Of a stretch of DNA of 11,445 nucleotides, positions 1-7,743 are shown piece by piece. The translations under genes were made by a program, and so were the position numbers. The notes beneath the pieces were generated by a model that worked only from the letters and a program-made list of their open reading frames with translations, searched no databases and was not told the origin of the DNA. The stretch is from REEB481 sp041170785. GTDB lineage: Bacteria; Bacteroidota; Bacteroidia; NS11-12g; UBA955. The DNA lies in contig JBEDND010000251.1 in the NCBI GenBank assembly GCA_041170785.1, forward strand, positions 1-11,445. Direction: 5' to 3'. Position 1 is the first letter of the stretch, and each line of letters begins with the position of its first letter.

Positions 1-154
1 AAACCAACAATGTGACACTTTGTGCTTCATTGATGACCGACGTTGCCGGCCTGAAATCTGATGCTGATTGCACCGTTCCTTCAGGCAAAAGGTTCATGTT
101 GAAAAAAGGATGAAATACATCCATCATGGCGGGCATTGATTTCTTGATGATCAT
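1..154 (-). CDS. Probable Hsp20/alpha-crystallin small heat-shock protein, N-terminal fragment
   Basis: Reading leftwards from an ATG at 154, 51 codons stay open to the window edge, so only the N-terminal arm and the first strand of the next domain are visible. The product starts MIIKKSMPAMMDVFHPFFNM and later reads RPATSVINEAQSVTLLV. Small heat-shock proteins of Bacteroidota have this layout: a short basic start, a phenylalanine-rich stretch (here around residues 14-20), then a 'PA..V.E......L.V' stretch opening the alpha-crystallin domain. Such proteins are ATP-independent cytoplasmic holdases that bind unfolding proteins. Methionines at residues 7, 10 and 11 are alternative starts; the first was chosen because it follows an A-rich leader and gives the usual arm length. 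The gene lies 121 bases downstream of the MazG-like gene on the same strand, with its own possible operators in the gap. The assignment rests on a short stretch and the diagnostic C-terminal half is outside the window. Confidence 0.62.
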   Translation of the reverse strand, partial: MIIKKSMPAMMDVFHPFFNMNLLPEGTVQSASDFRPATSVINEAQSVTLLV

Positions 155-210
155 GTTTTTCTTGTTTTGTGATTCCTGAAAATCAAGATTGATTCCAAGC
201 CTAAAATTAA

Positions 211-262
211 GCCATAGTGGCGCTTTTTAGTGAAGCAATGCTCGTAACTGTGCCATAATGAC
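211..262. promoter_or_regulatory. Two related imperfect palindromes, possible operators upstream of the small heat-shock gene
   Basis: GCCATAGTGGC (211-221) and GCCATAATGAC (252-262) match at 9 of 11 positions. Each is nearly self-complementary around its centre; the second extends to GTGCCATAATGACAC at 250-264 with one mismatch between its arms. The copies start 41 bases apart, close to four helical turns, so a dimeric regulator could bind both on one DNA face. They lie between the MazG-like stop and the heat-shock start. No exact TAnnTTTG box is visible in this gap; TAATTTTA on the minus strand (202-209) is a one-mismatch candidate. The operator role is inferred from position and symmetry only. 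Confidence 0.3.
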
Positions 263-275
263 ACTTTTCAAGGTG

Positions 276-602
276 CTATTCCTTTAATTTTTCGTTGTTC
301 TGGTGTCGGGTTTGGTCGCGCAGGGTTTTCTTTTCAAAATTGCGTTGCAGGGCCGATTCAAGATTCACCCCGGTTTGGTTGGCCAGGCAGCAGAGCACCC
401 AAAGCACATCGGCCATTTCATCGGCCAGATCATGCTTTTCCCCTTCTTTAAAACTTTGCTCGCCATAAGTACGGGCCATGATGCGCGCCAGTTCGCCCAC
501 TTCTTCCATCAAAATCGCGGTATTGGTGAGTTCATTAAAATACCGAACGCCGTGGGTTTTAATCCATGCATCAACCTGTTGCTGCGCTTCCTGAACTGTC
601 AT
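276..602 (-). CDS. MazG-like nucleotide pyrophosphohydrolase (single domain)
   Basis: This 108-residue all-alpha cytoplasmic protein has the MazG/all-alpha NTP-PPase signature. An EExxE motif (E33, E34, E37, in LMEEVGELA) precedes an ExxD motif (E62, D65, in LADEMADVLWVL); the acidic residues of these motifs bind the magnesium ions used to cleave (d)NTPs to the monophosphate and pyrophosphate. The length fits one domain, unlike the two-domain MazG of Escherichia coli, and the family usually removes non-canonical or excess nucleotides. Which nucleotide is used cannot be read here. The start was placed at 602 (MTVQEAQQQVDAW) rather than the in-frame ATG at 635, because the extra 11 residues (MRYLVHMYLCF) do not resemble the family and a promoter box overlaps them. 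The C-terminal tail after residue 90 is charged and probably disordered. The gene is divergent from the helicase gene, and the two may share a control region. Confidence 0.88.
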   Translation of the reverse strand: MTVQEAQQQVDAWIKTHGVRYFNELTNTAILMEEVGELARIMARTYGEQSFKEGEKHDLADEMADVLWVLCCLANQTGVNLESALQRNFEKKTLRDQTRHQNNEKLKE

Positions 603-606
603 AAAA

Positions 607-614
607 CAAAGGTA
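607..614 (-). promoter_or_regulatory. TAnnTTTG -7 box in front of the MazG-like gene
   Basis: On the minus strand the sequence reads TACCTTTG, then TTTT, then ATG. This is an exact match to the Bacteroidota -7 consensus TAnnTTTG. No TTG is found at the usual spacing of about 19 bases upstream. Since transcription normally starts a few bases after the box, the mRNA would begin at or beside the start codon, which implies a leaderless or nearly leaderless message. Confidence 0.5.
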
Positions 615-684
615 CATATGAACCAAATAGCGCACATGTTATGGATACGTTGAAAAGATACTGAAGTATAGGCTTACTAAATTT

Positions 685-692
685 TAACTTTG
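685..692 (+). promoter_or_regulatory. TAnnTTTG -7 box in front of the helicase-nuclease operon
   Basis: TAACTTTG ends 13 bases before the ATG at 706 and matches the Bacteroidota -7 consensus exactly. A clear -33 TTG at the standard distance is missing; the nearest candidate is CTG at 661-663. The predicted leader is under about 10 bases and contains no Shine-Dalgarno sequence. It probably drives the three overlapping genes downstream. Confidence 0.5.
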
Positions 693-705
693 TTCTTTTT
701 GCCAC

Positions 706-3700
706 ATGAAAGAACCTTTATCCTTTTTAAGTACGTTAAATCAGGCCCAACTTCAGGCCGTGGAAGCCATCGAAGGCCCGGTCATGGTTATTGCCGGCCC
801 GGGCACGGGTAAAACGCAAATCCTGGCTTCGCGGATTGCCAACATCCTGACCCAAACCGATGCGCGCCCGCAAGACATTCTTTGCCTTACCTACACCGAT
901 GCGGGCGCGGTAGCTATGAAACGTCGCCTTACTGAATTCATGGGTCAGGAGGCCTATCGCGTAAACATCCACACCTTTCATGCCTTCTGCAATAGGGTGA
1001 TAATGGAAAATCCGGAAGTATTCGGGCGCAGTGCGCTGAAGGTGATGGACGACCTGGAACGCGAGGAATTAATCATTGAAATGCTTCATGGCCTGCCGCC
1101 GGAGTACGTGCTGAAAACCTACAACGAAGACGCTGCGCGCACCCGTCAGGACCTCAAAAGCCTGTTCAGCGTGATGCAAAAGGAACACTTGAGCAGCGCT
1201 GATATTCAGATTAAGGCGGCCAACTACCTTCAGCAACTCCCGTATAACAAAGAGTATCTATACAAAAAAACCGGTGAAATCAATGAACGACTGGCTGCGC
1301 CACTGAGAAAAGCCTTGGCCAAACTGCAGGCAGGGGCTGTTTTGTTCGATGAATACAACCGCATCAAAAACGAACGAGGACTTTATGAATATGAAGACAT
1401 GCAACGTTGGGTGGTGCAGCATTTTTCAACGAATGAATCATTACTGGCGCGATACCAGGAGCAGTTTCTATACGTACTGGTAGATGAATATCAGGATACC
1501 AGCGGTATTCAGAACCACGTATTGCACCTGCTCACCGGCCATTGGCAAAGCCCCAATGTATTTGTGGTGGGCGACGACGACCAAAGCATTTACCGTTTTC
1601 AGGGTGCCAATGTGGAAAACGTGCTTGACTTTGCCCAACGGTACCAAGAACATGTAAAAACCGTTGTTCTGGAAGAAAATTACCGCAGCAGCCAATCGCT
1701 GTTAAATGCGGCTCAGGCGCTCATCGGATTGAACAAGTTGCGTTTGGTCAATCAAGTTCCAGGGCTCAGTAAAAACCTGATTGCCAGGGGAACGCACGCC
1801 ACACTTCCCAACCAGCCGGAATTGGTGCAGTTACCCAACGAGATCCACGAATCCATTTGGGTGGCGGATCAGATAGAAGCTTTGATTCACAAGGGTGTCA
1901 AACCTACCGAGATTGCAGTGTTATACCGAAAACACGCCCAATCAGAATCGTTGCTGCGCGAGTTTCGCATCAGAAAACTCCCTTTCAATACACGGAAACC
2001 GCTGAATATCCTGGAAGATCCGCACATCAAGCAACTGTTGGACTTTTGTGCCTATCTGAATGCTGAGCTGGAACAGGCGCATTCTGGTCAAAACAGCCTG
2101 TATTTGTTGTTGCATTATGGATTGTATCAGATTCGCCCGCTCAACGTGGCCCTGCTTGCTGCCCATATTTACAAAATGAGAAAAAGTTGGCGCCTGGCAC
2201 TTGGAGATATTTGTTCCGGTGCTGCACGTGCCGAATTTCTTGAGGCCGAAGAACTTTCAGAACTGCGCAGACTGCATGCAGATATCGAATACTGGCTGGG
2301 ACATGCATCTGATTGGACCGTCCCCGTATTGTTGGAAAAGGTGATTGCAAAGGCTGGTTTTCTTCGCAAGGCGATGCTTAGTGACGATCCTGCATTTCAG
2401 GTGGAAGTACTGCACAGTTTTCACAACCTGGTGAAGGACGAAAATGCCTTGTTTCCCAACCTGACCCTTGGACAGTTGCTGGACCGTATTTCCCGCAGGC
2501 AAACCCTGGGAATTACGGTAGATGTTGAACAACGCGCAGGCACCGGAGAAGGTGTAGTTTTCAGCACCGCACACAGCAGTAAAGGTCTGGAATGGGAACA
2601 TGTGTTTATTGTTGGAGCCAATTATGAAGACTGGGAGAAATCAGGCCCCATCAAATTGCCCTTCCGGCTCGGTGAAATATTGGTTGATTTGGAAAACTTC
2701 AGCGATACGGATGAAGAGGAAATGCGCAGGCTGTTTTATGTAGGAATTACGCGCGCTAAAAAAAGCCTGCATATATCCTACCGCAGCCAAAACCTGAAAG
2801 GTAAAGCGCTTACCCCTTCTTCATTCATACAAGTACTGGCCGATAGCAATACCGCCATACAGCACCAGGTAGTGATGCCGCAGGATCGGGTTGTCCATTC
2901 TGAAGCAGAAGCCCTCGGTTTGTCCGCAGCCATAACTATTCCCATGCCGCCGGAAGCTTATTTGCAGGGACTGGTGGAGAAATTCGAACTTTCACCCACC
3001 GCTTTGCAGAGCTATCTGGACTGCCCCATTCGTTTTTACTTCAATAATTTAATACGCATCCCGCAGGCTAAAAGCGAATATGCCAGCTTTGGTTCGGCGG
3101 TGCACGATACCCTTACACATGTATTTCGCATCCGTAAAGAAAGCGGAACATTCCCTGACGAAGGGCAATTGCTCGCACTGTTTCGCAAAAGCATGAGTAA
3201 ATACCGGGATGGATTTACCGAAGCGGCATTCCAGCGACGTTTGCAACAGGGCATTGAAATACTTCCAAATTATTACCAACAACGTCTTCCACATTTCAAT
3301 GCACATGCCGAAGGCGTGCAAGAAGTAACCCTGAACGCACGCATCAACGGAGTGCCCATCAAAGGCAAAATCGACAAGGTTGAACTCCATGGGAACGATG
3401 CCGTTTTGGTGGATTACAAAACCGGAAAGGTGGACAACGGACTCAAGAAACTGCGTGAGCTCAGCGTTGACGAGCCTACCGGAGCCTGGGAAAAATGGGG
3501 AGATTATTGGTTGCAACTTGCATTCTATCAAATTCTTGCAGAAGCAGACCCTAACTGTAACTGGACTGTTGCCGGCCTGGCCATTGACTTTGTAGAACAA
3601 AATGATCAAGGCGTGAGCCCGATTGAATATGTGGTGATTAGTCCTACAGACCTGCAATTGGTGAAAGACAAAATTGTTGAAACAGATGCAGCGATTCGTT

Positions 3701-3828
3701 CCTTTAAATTTGACACCGGTTGTGGTAAAAAGGATTGTGAGTGGTGTCATTTCGCCACCTACTACCAAATAACACCTCCTTCAGACCATGAACAACCCGC
3801 AGAAGAACTCAACGACCTGAACTCTTGA
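706..3828 (+). CDS. UvrD/Rep-family SF1 helicase fused to a C-terminal PD-(D/E)XK nuclease with probable Fe-S cysteines
   Basis: This 1040-residue protein should unwind DNA by ATP hydrolysis in the 3'-5' direction and cut it, as in RecB-, AddAB- and AdnAB-type repair enzymes. Superfamily 1A motifs appear in order: Q motif (LNQAQLQAV, 11-19), Walker A GPGTGKT (31-37), TFHAF (90-94), DEYQDT (260-265), GDDDQSIYRFQGA (289-301), ENYRSS (324-329), TAHSSKGLEW (621-630), and FYVGITRAK (677-685) with likely arginine finger R683. Residues of about 430-600 form the 2B-like insertion. From about residue 755 comes a RecB-like nuclease: SPTALQSYLDCPIRFYF (763-779), H800 in FGSAVH, D890 in KGKIDKVE, DYKTGK with D903 and K905, then Q937 and Y941. 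C773 with C1006, C1011 and C1014 could ligate a 4Fe-4S cluster, as in AddB. Helicase and nuclease sit on one chain. A short acidic tail follows the cysteines. The stop overlaps the next gene by 4 bases. The helicase-nuclease call is secure; the role in break repair rather than another DNA process is inferred. Confidence 0.93.
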   Translation: MKEPLSFLSTLNQAQLQAVEAIEGPVMVIAGPGTGKTQILASRIANILTQTDARPQDILCLTYTDAGAVAMKRRLTEFMGQEAYRVNIHTFHAFCNRVIMENPEVFGRSALKVMDDLEREELIIEMLHGLPPEYVLKTYNEDAARTRQDLKSLFSVMQKEHLSSADIQIKAANYLQQLPYNKEYLYKKTGEINERLAAPLRKALAKLQAGAVLFDEYNRIKNERGLYEYEDMQRWVVQHFSTNESLLARYQEQFLYVLVDEYQDTSGIQNHVLHLLTGHWQSPNVFVVGDDDQSIYRFQGANVENVLDFAQRYQEHVKTVVLEENYRSSQSLLNAAQALIGLNKLRLVNQVPGLSKNLIARGTHATLPNQPELVQLPNEIHESIWVADQIEALIHKGVKPTEIAVLYRKHAQSESLLREFRIRKLPFNTRKPLNILEDPHIKQLLDFCAYLNAELEQAHSGQNSLYLLLHYGLYQIRPLNVALLAAHIYKMRKSWRLALGDICSGAARAEFLEAEELSELRRLHADIEYWLGHASDWTVPVLLEKVIAKAGFLRKAMLSDDPAFQVEVLHSFHNLVKDENALFPNLTLGQLLDRISRRQTLGITVDVEQRAGTGEGVVFSTAHSSKGLEWEHVFIVGANYEDWEKSGPIKLPFRLGEILVDLENFSDTDEEEMRRLFYVGITRAKKSLHISYRSQNLKGKALTPSSFIQVLADSNTAIQHQVVMPQDRVVHSEAEALGLSAAITIPMPPEAYLQGLVEKFELSPTALQSYLDCPIRFYFNNLIRIPQAKSEYASFGSAVHDTLTHVFRIRKESGTFPDEGQLLALFRKSMSKYRDGFTEAAFQRRLQQGIEILPNYYQQRLPHFNAHAEGVQEVTLNARINGVPIKGKIDKVELHGNDAVLVDYKTGKVDNGLKKLRELSVDEPTGAWEKWGDYWLQLAFYQILAEADPNCNWTVAGLAIDFVEQNDQGVSPIEYVVISPTDLQLVKDKIVETDAAIRSFKFDTGCGKKDCEWCHFATYYQITPPSDHEQPAEELNDLNS

Positions 3829-6251
3829 AAAAAATCCTCCTGTTTATCCCCTTGCTTCTGGTGTTCGGTGTGGCGACAGCCCAACACGATAGAGCTTACA
3901 CTCCTGTACAAAGGGCAATGCTTAATGGCGATGACCGCATCCTCCTGAAAAGTGAACAGGATGTGCAGTTTCTGCTGCGCAACTATCGACGCCTCTACGG
4001 AACCATTGCCATCCGCGTAAATGGCCGACTTTCCCTAAACAGCCTGGCCAACGCAGTAACACGCCTGGACGAATTGCTGGAACTGGATTTGCGCGATTGG
4101 GATGGTGCCCTCAACGCCGAACTAATAGAACAGTTCAGCCAGGTGGAAGAACTCAGCCTGTACATTCCAGACAAGAAGAACAAACTCACCGAACAGCTGC
4201 CTCCGCTTGGCAAATTTCGATCTGTACGCCTGCAATTTGAATCAGCGCCTGACTCCTTGGGCTTTCTTAACGCCCTTCAAGGCGTTTCCTCGGTACAATT
4301 CATCGCGCCTTTTTCGGCAAAAGAAGCCGGTTCCCTGATCCGCAGCGCACTTACACGCTTAAGCAGCCTGCGCAAATTGGAGGTCAGCCTGAATCAGGTA
4401 GAAGACTTGCCCGGACCGGCAAGTTTGTACAGCAACCTGGAGGCCCTGAGCATCATCGACAATTTGTCGTGGATGTCCAATAATGGCTGGGAAGAATTGC
4501 GAACCGACCGCTTTTCGCTGACGTATCAACCAAAATCGGGCATGGTTCGTCGCCTGAACGTTAGTTATCTGAGTGACGACGTGGATTTATATCCCGAAGA
4601 CTGGGCATATCTGAAAAAGCTGTTCCCGTCAATGACCCAGGGCGCATTTACGTACCAGGCAGATACAGGAAAGAGTAAAGGTGTGCTGAGTCCTTTTACC
4701 AACCGGCCAAAACCGGCTTTTCAGCATGCAAAATCCTATGAGGCGCTGTTTCCCGAAATGGAACCACGTCGCAGCGTGTTTGAACTGGATCCAGGAAAGA
4801 ACTACATCCTTTACACCCGCCTCGGCAATGCCGTGATGGTACCTGCCAATAGTCTGGAATTGCCGAATGGCAGCGAAGCCCGCGGCAACATTCAGTTTTC
4901 CATCAGGGAATTTCTGCGTCCGGATGAACAAACCGCTCATGGTGCGCCAACCCACTACGACAGCCTGAAGCAACGCCTGTTCCTCAGGCAGCGTTACCTG
5001 GTTGAATTGGCCGCCAACGCAGGCAATCAGCCACTGCGATTGAAGGAAGGAAATTTCATCCGCATTTATGCCGGCATCAATACCGACAGCAGCGACCGTT
5101 TTTTTGCTTTCGACGACCAAAAGAACAAATGGGAACATTTTTACGATTACGACTACCGCTTCGACGACAGTAAACTGCGCGCCATTGACTTCTATTCATG
5201 GTTTCGCGATTCTTCGGTAGCGCGGCGCTTTGCCATGGATAAAAGCAGCATGGAATCCCGTTTTATGAGCGGTGATTACTTCTATTCCCTGCCGCCGGAA
5301 TACCATGAAGGTTGGCTTTTGGGAAACCAGGGATATTACAATCGCTTCACCGAAACAAAGCCTGCCCCTGAAACTCCGTTTGTGTACCTCAAGCGCGGAA
5401 AATCATTGGTTTCTATTCAGAAAAGCTTTGTGGACCGCACCAAAGAGCAGGGCGTCATCAAGTTCATCATTGCCGATAAAACGGGAGGGATGCTTTTTCC
5501 GGAACTCAAAGCTTTCGGTTCGTACGTTTTTTGTTATACCGGCGCCCTCACTTCCAAAGAATTCAGCCAACAGTTCATCTTCAGAAGAAAATTCTGCGAT
5601 GTGCGCGTGGATCTGGACAATGGCTTGCCGGTAGTTGTGTTGAAAGGAGATGAAGGATATGTACGCATTCCCGTGGATATGACCTACAGCGCAGCAGGCA
5701 ACAGCCAGCGTGCACAGGCCGATTTCCAAAATGCCTACAGCCGATATCGCCGTTTGCGCACACAACGTCTGGCTGCCTTTGACCGCGCTCAGGCACTGGA
5801 TTATGCAGCGCAAATAAAGAATCACGAAGCGAAACGGCTGGCCATAGGCGGAAAAACACGCGATACAGAGTTGCGTTTGCGCAGCCTCGGGCTATTCTGC
5901 TGGGGCGCTCCGGAACTTCCGCAAGACAGCCTGCACCTGCTGGTGAAATTCACCGACGCAGGAGGATTGCCTGTAGATGCAAAGAATGCCTTCCTGTTGC
6001 TGAAAAATCCTTATGCACGCTATACGTTTCGCGGCTTGGAAACCTTTGAATTGAACTACCGACCCGACAGGTTTGTCATGATGGGCTGCCAGGACTTTAA
6101 AGGGAACGTATTCATCATCAATAGTGAAAAGATTGGTTTGCTGGAACTGAAAAGCAACAGCCTGGTCTATGTGCCTGCCACGGAAGTAGCCCGTCCGTTG
6201 CGCACCCGCAAGGAATACCTTCGCATCCTTGGCATCAACGAACGAAAATGA
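3825..6251 (+). CDS. Secreted protein of unknown function with a leucine-rich N-terminal region (TTG start)
   Basis: This 808-residue product was not recognised as a named family. It opens with a clear Sec signal peptide, MKKILLFIPLLLVFGVATAQ, with likely cleavage after residue 20 or nearby, so it should reach the periplasm or outer membrane. Residues of about 45-250 are rich in spaced leucines (for example LDELLELDLRDW and LSSLRKLEVSLNQ), suggesting degenerate leucine-rich repeats, though a regular period was not established. Residues of about 315-420 read like a beta-rich domain common in secreted Bacteroidota proteins (VMVPANSLELPNGSEARG, then FSIREF, then LRLKEGNFIRIYAG). The rest to the C terminus is unassigned, with a basic helical stretch near 625-675. 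There is no lipobox or obvious type IX sorting tail. The start is TTG at 3825, because MKK and the hydrophobic core follow directly and the next in-frame ATG (residue 32) would lose the signal. The gene overlaps its neighbours by 4 bases on each side. Confidence 0.85.
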   Translation: MKKILLFIPLLLVFGVATAQHDRAYTPVQRAMLNGDDRILLKSEQDVQFLLRNYRRLYGTIAIRVNGRLSLNSLANAVTRLDELLELDLRDWDGALNAELIEQFSQVEELSLYIPDKKNKLTEQLPPLGKFRSVRLQFESAPDSLGFLNALQGVSSVQFIAPFSAKEAGSLIRSALTRLSSLRKLEVSLNQVEDLPGPASLYSNLEALSIIDNLSWMSNNGWEELRTDRFSLTYQPKSGMVRRLNVSYLSDDVDLYPEDWAYLKKLFPSMTQGAFTYQADTGKSKGVLSPFTNRPKPAFQHAKSYEALFPEMEPRRSVFELDPGKNYILYTRLGNAVMVPANSLELPNGSEARGNIQFSIREFLRPDEQTAHGAPTHYDSLKQRLFLRQRYLVELAANAGNQPLRLKEGNFIRIYAGINTDSSDRFFAFDDQKNKWEHFYDYDYRFDDSKLRAIDFYSWFRDSSVARRFAMDKSSMESRFMSGDYFYSLPPEYHEGWLLGNQGYYNRFTETKPAPETPFVYLKRGKSLVSIQKSFVDRTKEQGVIKFIIADKTGGMLFPELKAFGSYVFCYTGALTSKEFSQQFIFRRKFCDVRVDLDNGLPVVVLKGDEGYVRIPVDMTYSAAGNSQRAQADFQNAYSRYRRLRTQRLAAFDRAQALDYAAQIKNHEAKRLAIGGKTRDTELRLRSLGLFCWGAPELPQDSLHLLVKFTDAGGLPVDAKNAFLLLKNPYARYTFRGLETFELNYRPDRFVMMGCQDFKGNVFIINSEKIGLLELKSNSLVYVPATEVARPLRTRKEYLRILGINERK

Positions 6252-7741
6252 CCATTACACCTGCATTGGTGCTTAGCGCCATTGGAATTTACTGTGGCAT
6301 GCTGTTGCTCATCGCCTGGTTCACCGGACGTAAAGCTGATGCCGATGCCTACTTCATTGGCAACCGGCAAAGCGCCTGGTATCTGGTAGCTTTTGGCATG
6401 CTCAGCGACAGCATGAGCGGTGTCACCTTCATCTCCGTTCCGGGAAATGTGTGGAACCAGGGTTTCGGGTACCTGCAAACCGTTGCGGGATACTTCGTAG
6501 GTTACCTGGTGATCGCGTTCATCCTCCTGCCGCTTTATTACCGGCTGAACCTAACCAGCATCTATGGATATTTAGAACAGCGCTTCCACCAAAGTGCCCA
6601 GCGCACCGGCGCCTTGTTCTTCCTGCTGTCGAGGCTCACAGGCAGTGCAGCCCGCCTTTTTGCCACGGCCATCGTAATTCAGTATTTCGTGTGCGATCCC
6701 TGGGGGTGGCCTTTCGGTGGAACGGTGATAGCCATCATCGCGCTGATGCTGGTTTATACCATTCGCGGCGGCATCAAAACGCTGGTGTTTACCGATGCTT
6801 TTCAGTCGCTGTTCTTATTGGGCGGACTCATACTTGCTGTGGTGGCCATCTTGCGGGAAATGCCCGATCAGAGTCTGTTCGGCCTGCTCGCTTCGAGTCC
6901 GCATACACGCTTCTTCAACGGAGATTACCTCAGCCAGGATTACTTCTGGAAACAGTTCATCAGCGGAGCCTTTGTGTGCATTGCCATGACCGGCCTTGAC
7001 CAGAACATGATGCAGAAAAATCTGAGTTGCCGCAGCCTGCGCGACGCCCAAAAAAACATGTTGTGGTTCAGCGCCGTGCTCATTCTGGTAAATCTGCTTT
7101 TTGTTTCCCTCGGCGCGCTGCTTTATTCATACGCAGGAAGCCACAACATCCAACTGCCCACCGATGCGCTGGGGAATGTGATTACCGACAGGGTGTTTCC
7201 GGGCCTTGCCCTGAATAAGCTGGGGATGATTGCCGGTATGGCCTTCATCATTGGGCTGGCAGCTGCTACTTTTTCCAGCGCCGATTCCGTGCTGACCAGC
7301 CTTACCACTTCATGCTACCTGGATTTGCTGCACCTGGACCGCCGCGATGGGTTTTCCGACCAAAGCAAACAGCGCATACGCATGTTGATTCATCTGGGCT
7401 TTGCCTTTTTGCTTTTTTGCACCATCCTGATGTTCAAGGCCTTCAACAACCAGGCACTCATCAAAACGGTGCTGAAACTGGCTGGGTATACTTATGGTCC
7501 GCTGTTGGCGCTGTTCATTGCCGGCAAATTCACCCGACTTCAACCTCGGGCTGCGTGGTTGCCGGTGGTGTGTATCCTGAGTCCATTACTCACATGGATG
7601 ATTGACAAAAATGCCGCCTCCATGTTGGGTGGTTATCAGATTGGCAATGAAGTATTGTTGCTCAACGCATTGATAACGCTGGTCGGGCTTTGGATGATTT
7701 CAGGCCGAAAGGCATTGATTGCAGGCAGTAAAGGCTCCTGA
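6248..7741 (+). CDS. Sodium/solute symporter, SSS family
   Basis: This 497-residue inner-membrane protein is hydrophobic nearly throughout, consistent with the roughly 13 helices of the SSS family, which couples sodium entry to uptake of sugars, amino acids, vitamins or other solutes. Family marks include ADAYFIGNRQSAWYLVAFGM near the start (32-51), with the broken first core helix around SDSMSGVTFIS (53-63). Further marks are RGGIKTLVFTDAFQSLFLLG (173-192), DQNMMQKNLSC (251-261), and AAATFSSADSVLTSL (338-352). The serines at 343-344 and 347 lie where the family places sodium-2 ligands. The substrate cannot be inferred; the adjacent secreted protein and helicase give no catabolic hint. The start ATG lies inside the preceding stop (ATGA), so translation is probably coupled to the upstream gene. 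Its stop is only 2 bases from the stop of the convergent gene. Confidence 0.93.
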   Translation: MTITPALVLSAIGIYCGMLLLIAWFTGRKADADAYFIGNRQSAWYLVAFGMLSDSMSGVTFISVPGNVWNQGFGYLQTVAGYFVGYLVIAFILLPLYYRLNLTSIYGYLEQRFHQSAQRTGALFFLLSRLTGSAARLFATAIVIQYFVCDPWGWPFGGTVIAIIALMLVYTIRGGIKTLVFTDAFQSLFLLGGLILAVVAILREMPDQSLFGLLASSPHTRFFNGDYLSQDYFWKQFISGAFVCIAMTGLDQNMMQKNLSCRSLRDAQKNMLWFSAVLILVNLLFVSLGALLYSYAGSHNIQLPTDALGNVITDRVFPGLALNKLGMIAGMAFIIGLAAATFSSADSVLTSLTTSCYLDLLHLDRRDGFSDQSKQRIRMLIHLGFAFLLFCTILMFKAFNNQALIKTVLKLAGYTYGPLLALFIAGKFTRLQPRAAWLPVVCILSPLLTWMIDKNAASMLGGYQIGNEVLLLNALITLVGLWMISGRKALIAGSKGS

Positions 7742-7743
7742 AC

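Noticed and set aside
3049..3768. Long open frame (239 codons) on the minus strand opposite the nuclease domain
   Set aside because: It lies wholly inside a strongly supported coding region, its product has no recognisable motif, and such frames are common opposite genes of this base composition.
6451..6999. 182-codon frame overlapping the symporter in another plus frame
   Set aside because: The product is arginine-, histidine- and cysteine-rich with no domain, as expected from a shifted reading of a hydrophobic protein.
706..7741. Anti-phage defence system built around the helicase-nuclease
   Set aside because: The neighbours are a secreted protein and a symporter, with no methylase, reverse transcriptase, toxin, Argonaute, integrase or mobile-element sign; a housekeeping repair role is simpler.
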